Of a DNA stretch of 64,000 nt, positions 58,263 through 64,000 are shown piece after piece. Location: the NCBI GenBank assembly GCA_030430565.1, contig JAUIKS010000006.1:186001-250000 (forward strand), read 5' to 3'. Below the pieces are notes generated by a model. The model worked only from the letters and a program-made list of their open reading frames with translations, did not search any database and was not told the DNA's origin. The stretch comes from Polyangia bacterium (GTDB taxonomy: Bacteria; Myxococcota_A; Polyangia; Nannocystales; Nannocystaceae). Numbering within the stretch: position 1 is the first letter of the stretch; each line of letters begins with the position of its first letter. The translations under genes were made by a program, and so were the position numbers.

Positions 58263-61200
58263 TGGGCGGCGAGGTGCACGGAGGCGCTCAACGACGCGAG
58301 GGCTGGATCTACCTCGCGCTCCTCTGCGTGATGTCCCTTTCGCCAGGTCGAGCCGAGGCGGCGCCGCCGGGCGACGCGGACGCGCTGCCGGGCGTGCTCG
58401 AGCCGCGGGGGGACCGCGACGGCGGGGGCCTGCCGAAGCCGCCGGGGCCGGAGCGCGGCGGGATCGGTACGGACCCCGGGGGCGAGACCGGGGAGACGGG
58501 GGAGCCGGCCGGCGACCCGGCGGAGCTGCGGGCGCTCGAGTTCGATATCCACTACAGCCGCGCGCAGCGGCTCGACCGCGAGAACCGGATCGAGGAGGCG
58601 ATCCGCGAGTTCACGGCGGCGCTCAAGCTCCAGCGGGGGGACGCGGAGTCGCTGCGGCAGCGCGCGCATCTCTATTACCGGAGGCCGCGGCGCAAGAAGT
58701 GCCCGCGGCGCGCGATCGCGGACCTCAAGCTGCTGCGCACCTACGACCCCGTCGACCTGTGGATCGAGGAGCGCGAGACCGTGTTCGCGTGGATGGCCGA
58801 GTGCGGTGACCGCTACCGCGACGAGCGCCTCAACCTCGCCGTCGAGATGGCCGAGGAGCCGCTCGGCGCGGAGGGTCGACCCGACGACATCCGCTTCACG
58901 CTCGCGAAGCTCCGGATCGAGCAGGCCGAGTCCCTGGGCTCGGCGCGCGAGGCCGAGGCGCTGCGCGAGCAGGCGCTCGATGATCTCGAGCGCTACCGCC
59001 TCGAGTGCGAGAAGGCCGGCAAGACGCCCCAGGCCGAGGCCTTGAGCCGGCTGGCGGGGAGCTACCACGACGACGGCGAGGCGAAGCGGGCGATCGCGGT
59101 CTACAACCAGCTGATCGAGGCGTACCCAGGGGATCCGCTCTCGCGCCGGGCCAAGCAGGCGGTCGAGGAGCTGGAGCTGGAGCTGGAGCTCGCTACGATC
59201 GAGAAGGAGCAGGGCGGTCGGCCGACCCCAGAGGCGCGCGCGAGCTTTGACCGCGCGCTCGAGGCGATCCAGCGCGACGACCTCGTCACGGCCGAGTCCG
59301 AGCTGCAGCGCACCATCAAAGACTCGCCGTGGTTTCAGCGCGCGCGCTACGTGCAGGGCCTCGTGTACGCCCGGCAGGAGCGCTACGCCGACGCGGTGCA
59401 CGAGCTGCGCATGGCGATCCGCCTCGACCGCTTCGACTACGAGGCGCACATGCGGCTCGGGCTGATCTACGCCAAGCGGCTCTCGCCGACCGAGGATCAC
59501 CAAGCGATCGAGCACCTCGAGAAAGCGCTCGAGCTGCGCCCCGACCTGCACCAGCTGCGGCTGTTTCTCGGCGAGCTGTACGCGCGGACCAACCGCGAGC
59601 GCGCGCGCGTGCACTACCGCCGCTTCCTCGAGGAGGTGTCGCCGGTGCACCCCGACTACGCGCGCGCGAGCGAGGCGCTGCGCAACCTCGACTACCGGCT
59701 GCGCGAGGAGGAGCCGGCGATCCCGCTGGCGCCGCCGGGCGAGCTGCGGCGCCTGGACCCCGAGCTGCAGCGCATGATCAACGAGGCGTACCTGCGCGTC
59801 GGCGATGACGGCGACTGGGGGCAGGCCGACAAGATCCTGCGGCGCGCGCTGAAAAAATTCCCCGGCGAGTTCGTGGTGCTCAACGAGCTCGCCAAGGTCG
59901 CGTCGGCGGACAACCGCCCCGGCGACGCGCGCGAGTTCTGGGAGCGCTCGCTCGAGCTGCGCGAGGATCAGCGGGAGGTCCACGAGCGCCTCGGGCTGCT
60001 GCTGAGCAAGGAGCTGCCCGACGAGGCGCTCCCGCACCTGCAGCGCGCGGCCGAGCTCGGCTCGACGATCGGGCGGTTCTTGGTCGCGCAGCTGCTGCTC
60101 GATCAGTACCGCGTGTTCCAGGCCTCCGAGCAGCTCGACCTCTACATGAGCGAGGCGAGCGACTTCGACCTGCACTGGGATGTCGCGCAGCAGCTGCGCA
60201 AGGAGCTCGACGCGTGGTTCTTGCAGCTCTACGTGCTGGCGAGCGTGCTCGGCCTCGCGCTTCTCTCGCTCCCGGCGCTGCGGATCTATCGTCGGTTCCG
60301 CGGCGCCTCGCTCAGCCAGCTGCTCGAGCGCGCGCCCACGAGCTTCCCCGAGGTCGCGCGGATCCTGAGCCTGATCCGCCACGAGATCCTCAAGCACAAC
60401 ACCGCGTTCCTCAGCGACGTCGGGCGCGCGCTCGAGGTCGACGAGCCGGGCGCGGAGAACCGCGCGGCGATCGTCGCGCGGCGCCTGTTCGGAGAGCCAG
60501 ATCGACGCCGACGGCGGCGGCGCCGGAAGGTCCACGCCGACCGCGGGCTCTCGACCCGCGACCAGGGCATCTACGGGCGGTTTCTCGGCTACGTCGACGA
60601 GCTCGAGAAGGTCTCGCGCAGCCACGGCGTGACCCTCAACCTGCACCGCAAAGACCCGATCTTCCGCGAGATGATCCGCTCGTTCGAGTCGCTGCGCGGG
60701 CTCGGCGAGCTGCGTCACGGCGCCGGCAACACCTCGCGCAAGCTCGAGTGGTCCAAACGCCTGCTGCGCAGCGGGCACGTGCTCGGGCGCGACGCCTTCG
60801 AGCGCCTCAGCAGCCTGATCCAGTCGCTCTGTATCGTCCGCGTCGACGCCGAGACCCTCGAGGAGGTGCACGCGCTCGTCGTCGCCGAGTCGCAGTTCGC
60901 GGGCATGGAGATCGCCGCGCCCGAGCTGCGCGGCGAGGGGGCCGCGATCCGCGTGTTCAGGACCGATCTCGATGACATCCTGACCAACGTGATCCGCAAC
61001 TCGCTGCACTCTAGCGTCCTCTACGCGCCCAAGCCGATCCGCCTCGGGGTCGAGCTCGTCAACGAGATGGACGAGATCACGGGGCTGACGACCTTGGCGA
61101 TCCGGATCAAGGATCAGTCGGCGGAGAAGCTGAGCAACGAGATGCTGCGCGGGCGCTACGTCGAGCGCGGGATGGGGATCACGGCCGACCTGCTCTCGCG

Positions 61201-61288
61201 CTATGATGGCTCGATCGCCGTCGAGCCCGAGCCCGGGTGGCAAAAAGCGGTGGTCTTGCGGTTCTTCACGGTCGAGGAGGAGGCATGA
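58262..61288 (+). CDS. TPR-sensor membrane protein with atypical histidine-kinase core
   Basis: This protein has about 1008 residues. A signal peptide is followed by a Gly/Pro linker and an exported region (about 95-645) made of TPRs (VQGLVYARQERYADAVHELRMAI in pieces; LGLIYAKRL; AIEHLEKALELRPD). One membrane helix lies at about 653-676. In the cytoplasm an H-box-like IRHEILKHN has His707. A region of about 200 residues with an RRRRRRRR stretch follows, then an ATPase domain with N-box DDILTNVIRNSLHSS (Asn909) and G2-like RGMGITADLLSRYDGSI (Gly970). A G1 DxGxG box is not visible. The GTG start overlaps the previous stop by 1 bp; GTG at 58274 is an alternative. Confidence 0.82.
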   Translation: MGGEVHGGAQRREGWIYLALLCVMSLSPGRAEAAPPGDADALPGVLEPRGDRDGGGLPKPPGPERGGIGTDPGGETGETGEPAGDPAELRALEFDIHYSRAQRLDRENRIEEAIREFTAALKLQRGDAESLRQRAHLYYRRPRRKKCPRRAIADLKLLRTYDPVDLWIEERETVFAWMAECGDRYRDERLNLAVEMAEEPLGAEGRPDDIRFTLAKLRIEQAESLGSAREAEALREQALDDLERYRLECEKAGKTPQAEALSRLAGSYHDDGEAKRAIAVYNQLIEAYPGDPLSRRAKQAVEELELELELATIEKEQGGRPTPEARASFDRALEAIQRDDLVTAESELQRTIKDSPWFQRARYVQGLVYARQERYADAVHELRMAIRLDRFDYEAHMRLGLIYAKRLSPTEDHQAIEHLEKALELRPDLHQLRLFLGELYARTNRERARVHYRRFLEEVSPVHPDYARASEALRNLDYRLREEEPAIPLAPPGELRRLDPELQRMINEAYLRVGDDGDWGQADKILRRALKKFPGEFVVLNELAKVASADNRPGDAREFWERSLELREDQREVHERLGLLLSKELPDEALPHLQRAAELGSTIGRFLVAQLLLDQYRVFQASEQLDLYMSEASDFDLHWDVAQQLRKELDAWFLQLYVLASVLGLALLSLPALRIYRRFRGASLSQLLERAPTSFPEVARILSLIRHEILKHNTAFLSDVGRALEVDEPGAENRAAIVARRLFGEPDRRRRRRRRKVHADRGLSTRDQGIYGRFLGYVDELEKVSRSHGVTLNLHRKDPIFREMIRSFESLRGLGELRHGAGNTSRKLEWSKRLLRSGHVLGRDAFERLSSLIQSLCIVRVDAETLEEVHALVVAESQFAGMEIAAPELRGEGAAIRVFRTDLDDILTNVIRNSLHSSVLYAPKPIRLGVELVNEMDEITGLTTLAIRIKDQSAEKLSNEMLRGRYVERGMGITADLLSRYDGSIAVEPEPGWQKAVVLRFFTVEEEA

Positions 61289-61752
61289 CAGGGGACCGAC
61301 GCGTGCATGTGCTGGTGGTTGAGGACGGCGATGAGTACCTGACGAACCTGTCGACCTTCGTCGCCGAGGGGATGCGCTACACCCAGGCGCGCAGCGGCGA
61401 GGAGGCGTGCGCGCTCGCTCGCAGCGAGCGCCCCGATGTCGTCTATCTCGACATGCGCTTCGATCGCACGCCGGTCGAGGCGCTGCTGGGTGACCTCGTC
61501 GCCCTGACCGCGCGCTTCAACGGCGACGTCGCGCGCGCCCGCAGCTTCCAGCAGGACAACCAGGGGATGTTCATCCTGCGGGCGCTGCGAGACGCGGGCT
61601 TTCGCGGGCCCGTGATCCTCTCCTACGACTTCGCGAGCGAGGAGCGTCGCTTTCGCGCGCTGTCAAGCCGCGATCCTGCGCTCAGCTACTGCCCCGACTA
61701 CGCCGACGCGAACCAGATCCGCCGGACGATCCTCAAGGCCGTGTCTGGTTGA
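61285..61752 (+). CDS. Stand-alone receiver protein with the same insertion
   Basis: This 155-residue single-domain response regulator has acidic residues Glu13/Asp14 and phospho-acceptor Asp56 in VVYLDMRFD. About 30 extra residues separate Asp56 from Gly94, as in the NtrC-like protein two genes upstream. The rest follows a receiver (GMFILRALRDAGFRGPVILS), but the terminal Lys is not clear. It has no output domain, so it may relay or drain phosphate. The ATG overlaps the kinase stop (ATGA) and GAGGAGG lies upstream, so the genes are coupled. Confidence 0.82.
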   Translation: MTGDRRVHVLVVEDGDEYLTNLSTFVAEGMRYTQARSGEEACALARSERPDVVYLDMRFDRTPVEALLGDLVALTARFNGDVARARSFQQDNQGMFILRALRDAGFRGPVILSYDFASEERRFRALSSRDPALSYCPDYADANQIRRTILKAVSG

Positions 61753-61842
61753 AGCTGACGGCGCGCGCGAAACTCGATACGGTTGTCGCGCAGTTTTCTC
61801 GAACGCACGGCCCGCGCAGGCGGGCGCAGGAGGACGTGGAAG

Positions 61843-62022
61843 ATGAAGAAGCTCGGGTACTTGTTGGTCGGTCTGTCGCTGATGAGCATTGGGTGCGCGG
61901 AGCAGCCGGGGAAGAAGAAGGAAGACAAGCCGGTGGCCAAGGACGGTAAGGACGCGAAGAAGGCGGACGCGAAGGGCGACGCCAAGAAGGACGAGAAGAA
62001 GGCGGACGCCAAGGCGCACTGA
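61843..62022 (+). CDS. Small Lys/Asp/Ala-rich lipoprotein
   Basis: This 59-residue protein has a short signal peptide, a canonical lipobox MSIGC (Cys18) and a tail of repeated Lys-Asp-Ala steps (KDAKKADAKGDAKKDEKK). AGGAGG lies about 10 bp before the ATG. It lies 90 bp after the stand-alone receiver gene, perhaps in the same operon. The mature tail should be disordered and highly charged, perhaps contacting peptidoglycan or nucleic acid. Function unknown. Confidence 0.78.
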   Translation: MKKLGYLLVGLSLMSIGCAEQPGKKKEDKPVAKDGKDAKKADAKGDAKKDEKKADAKAH

Positions 62023-62120
62023 GTCGCCTGTGACCCGTCGGGCCGCATGGACGCGGTCCGTGTGAGCGACCGGCGCGTGTTGGGCCCGGTCGTTCACGCG
62101 CCTAGGGATGGGAGCACAAC

Positions 62121-63074
62121 GTGCGAATGCCGCTACGCCACCCGCCGCACGGGCGGGACGCGCCGCCGCGACGGTGCGCCTACTTAGAGGCGCTCGCCGA
62201 CGCGGCGCTTGGTTTGCCGCTCGGTCCGGCGGCGGAGCTCGTGACGCCTCGTCGTTCGCGTGGTCGTCACGGGAACGCGCTGCAGTGGCATCTCGGGCTC
62301 GAGCCGCACGACGGCGACGCGGTCCTCGACTGGGAGGAGCGGATCGAGCTCAAGCTCGTCTCGATCTGGCGGCGGCGCTCCGGCCGGCTCGCGTGCGACA
62401 AGCTCAAGGTCTGCGACCTGGCGATCAACCCCTGGGACAAGCTCTCCAACGTCCTGTTCGTGTTCGTCGATCGCCTCACGCGGGTCGTCGTCGGGCATCG
62501 CTTCTGGCGGCTCGCCGGGGCTGCGCGCGAGGAGCTCGAGCGATCGTGGACGCTCGATCCACACTTCGAAAGCCCGCTGCTGTTCGTCGAGACACGGGAG
62601 CACGAGGGCCGGCAGGCGCCGGCCTACTACCTCGCCGCGCGCTGGTTGACGACCAAGGTCGAGGGCGAGCGGATCCTCCCTCCGCCCTCGATCCGCGGCG
62701 TCTACCCCTTCGACGCGCGCTGGTGGTCGGAGGCCCGTCGGCTCCACGGGCGCGGCGAGGCGCCGCTTATCACGCTCTGGCGCGGCGAGCGATCCAATTA
62801 CATCCCTTGTCCGCGCTGTGAGGGGCGCCTGCACTTTGAGCCAGCCGAGGTCGGCAAGCGCGGATGGGCGCCCGCGCTCCACGCCATGCCGCTGGGGCCG
62901 CGCTGCGCGCTACGGGCCCATCTCGTGCTCGACGCCGCGCGCCTGCCCCTCCCCGAGGGCGACCCGGGCCGTCTCGAGCTCGAAGAAGGGGTCGAGGGAA
63001 GGGTCGCGCCCGAGCAGGTCTGGCGACTCGCCAACCGCGTGCCGGAGCCCGAGGACCACCTGCACGAGCTGTGA
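62121..63074 (+). CDS. MutH/Sau3AI-like endonuclease
   Basis: This 317-residue protein (GTG start; ATG 6 bp later) has a PD-(D/E)xK-type core. Asp70 and Glu76-Leu-Lys78 in VLDWEERIELKLVSI closely match the Asp70/Glu77/Lys79 layout of MutH. KLSNVLFVFVDR follows, like the MutH/Sau3AI region after the active site. The usual N-terminal KGxxGQxxE motif is replaced by RHGNALQWHL. Residues about 215-270 add a CPRC and later Cys/His, a possible zinc ribbon. MutH and Sau3AI act at GATC. It could be an orphan restriction or repair nuclease. Assignment is by motif only. Confidence 0.6.
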   Translation: MRMPLRHPPHGRDAPPRRCAYLEALADAALGLPLGPAAELVTPRRSRGRHGNALQWHLGLEPHDGDAVLDWEERIELKLVSIWRRRSGRLACDKLKVCDLAINPWDKLSNVLFVFVDRLTRVVVGHRFWRLAGAAREELERSWTLDPHFESPLLFVETREHEGRQAPAYYLAARWLTTKVEGERILPPPSIRGVYPFDARWWSEARRLHGRGEAPLITLWRGERSNYIPCPRCEGRLHFEPAEVGKRGWAPALHAMPLGPRCALRAHLVLDAARLPLPEGDPGRLELEEGVEGRVAPEQVWRLANRVPEPEDHLHEL

Positions 63075-63151
63075 CGAGCGCTCGGGCGGACGCGCGCGGC
63101 AGTGCCTGACCGATAAGTCAGGTCCCAAAGCCCGGGATAACCAAAACGAGA

Positions 63152-63182
63152 ACCCAGGACAGCTGACCAGGCCATCCTGGGT
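63152..63182. terminator. Hairpin downstream of the MutH-like gene
   Basis: ACCCAGGA (63152-63159) pairs with TCCTGGGT (63175-63182). A C-run follows on the plus strand. On the minus strand only TTTT within TCTCGTTTTGG follows, so it is a weak terminator in either direction. Confidence 0.35.
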
Positions 63183-63255
63183 CCCCCCCCAGTTTAGATG
63201 TTCGATAGCAGCACCGACCATGCGAAAGCGCGAGCACGCGCCTGTCGTCGTTAGG

Positions 63256-63470
63256 TCAAGTTAAGCGCAAGATAAGTTCAAGAGACGCGAAGCCAGGCCA
63301 AGTAAGTTGTCGTGAAACGGACAAAGCAAGCTATGGATTAAGGGCGGCCGGGAATCACGAAAGCCAGATTCAGGTCAAGTCAGGAGAAGCCAGATCAGGT
63401 TTAAGGAAAGCCAGGTAAGGCGTTAAGATAGGTAAGGAAGTGTAGGAAAAGCTAGGTAAGTTAGGTGAAG
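63256..63470 (+). repeat. Purine-rich degenerate repeat tract
   Basis: The core GAAAGCCAGGT or a close variant occurs at about 63289, 63359, 63386, 63406 and 63446, mixed with AGGTCAAG and AGGTAAGG. Spacing is irregular (70, 27, 20 and 40 bp). The strand bias (A and G on the plus strand) is strong and unlike coding sequence here. Confidence 0.55.
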
Positions 63471-64000
63471 TGTCCGCCGGTTTCCCGTTGGACGCCCCTC
63501 TATGAAGCAGCTTTGGTGCCACGCGTCCAAGTGTTTGAAAATTATAAATTGTCACAAAACGGTTACAGTATTTTTGCCTATGCTATGACGCAAATGTCCT
63601 AGCTGCGCGTTTTTCGCAAAAATCACCCTGACACGCGTGTCGTGGTGTTTGCGCGCATCTTCGGACGGGCAAAATTCGTCAACGTTGTTCTCGCGCGGCG
63701 TGATGTTCGGACTTGCCAGCGAGCCGCGGACAGCCGACGCTATCCCGGTGCCTGCGCGTCGCAGGAGACCGGGCTCGGACGCGACCATGCGACCGCTTCG
63801 GCCCGTCAAGACTGAGAACTCGGCGAGGAACGACATCAACGGTGAGCGGAAGACCAGCGCGAAATCGCGGTAGGCTTTGGTGCGAGATGGGGAGGCGCGT
63901 GCAAGAGCACTCCAACCCACCGATGACGCGGCTGGCCGTCTCGCCGCGCGCGTTGCTCACGCCGTCATGAACCGCGCAGCCGTGAACGACTCCGACGAAC

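Larger units (their letters stand above)
63075..64000. other. Terminal region without convincing genes
   Basis: About 926 bp. It includes a hairpin, a purine-rich degenerate repeat tract (63256-63470), and an AT-rich stretch near 63535-63620 (AAAATTATAAATTG and a TTTTTCGCAAAAA palindrome). Short frames on both strands lack protein-like composition. The base composition differs clearly from the rest of the window, which may mark acquired DNA or a regulatory zone. Confidence 0.5.

Noticed and set aside
58118-61243. A 1041-codon open frame on the minus strand opposite the TPR-kinase gene
   Set aside because: Same artefact of high GC; low-complexity Leu/Arg/Val composition and no motif.
63552-63920. 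Possible small minus-strand gene near the right end
   Set aside because: No Shine-Dalgarno, no recognisable domain and composition unlike neighbouring genes; too weak to list.

Overview
The window is GC-rich bacterial chromosome. Several features point to a myxobacterium (Myxococcota, the former Deltaproteobacteria): a cytochrome b558-type succinate dehydrogenase with a single membrane subunit, a b'/b ATP synthase operon, a MYXO-CTERM-like sorting tail on an OmpA-domain protein, an AgmX/PglI-type protein, DUF4388, bactofilin and FHA proteins, and many lipoproteins of unknown function. I cannot fix the family from sequence alone.

Layout. 1-5700: sdhCAB on the minus strand, a two-FHA-domain protein, and a divergent bactofilin with a strong terminator. 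6317-12777: the F1 and stator genes of ATP synthase (b', b, delta, alpha, gamma, beta, epsilon) as one operon; the a and c subunits are not here. 12881-14628: an OB-fold/PolB-type exonuclease, then a gene-free stretch with a 155-bp duplicated element that folds well. 14629-19324: a minus-strand run with a small membrane protein, tyrS, a YafK-like L,D-transpeptidase, a Fis-type HTH protein and an exported phospholipase-D-like lipoprotein, divergent from an exported methyltransferase. 20176-24609: M16 protease, zapA and prfA. 24749-29420: a coiled-coil protein, a UPF0158 protein, a DUF429 protein and a membrane TPR protein. 29476-38766: envelope and signalling genes (AgmX-like, OmpA/MYXO-CTERM, DUF3829 lipoprotein, diacylglycerol-kinase-like, S46 peptidase, DUF4388/TPR). 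38995-43622: a GlmU-type nucleotidyltransferase, an Omp85-like protein, a DUF4390-like protein and an NtrY-like kinase, tightly coupled. 44105-49846: a VIT/VWA lipoprotein, tsaB and a three-PDZ RseP. 50199-54890: a PA14-like lipoprotein, an unknown lipoprotein coupled to bioA, and an EGF/LDLa lipoprotein behind a candidate sigma-54 promoter. 55457-62022: a signalling cluster. 62121-63074: a MutH/Sau3AI-like nuclease. The last 900 bp hold no convincing gene and include a purine-rich repeat tract and AT-rich sequence.

The most unusual region is 56014-62022. An NtrC-like activator and a stand-alone receiver share the same insertion of about 30 residues just after the phospho-acceptor aspartate. 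They flank a large membrane protein with an exported TPR domain and an atypical histidine-kinase core. A helical protein with an H-x3-K motif precedes them and a tiny Lys-rich lipoprotein follows. I read this as a non-canonical phosphorelay that senses something at the envelope. Next in interest is the duplicated structured element at 14056-14421, where one copy difference keeps a hairpin as a G.U pair and the second fits an alternative hairpin the same way.
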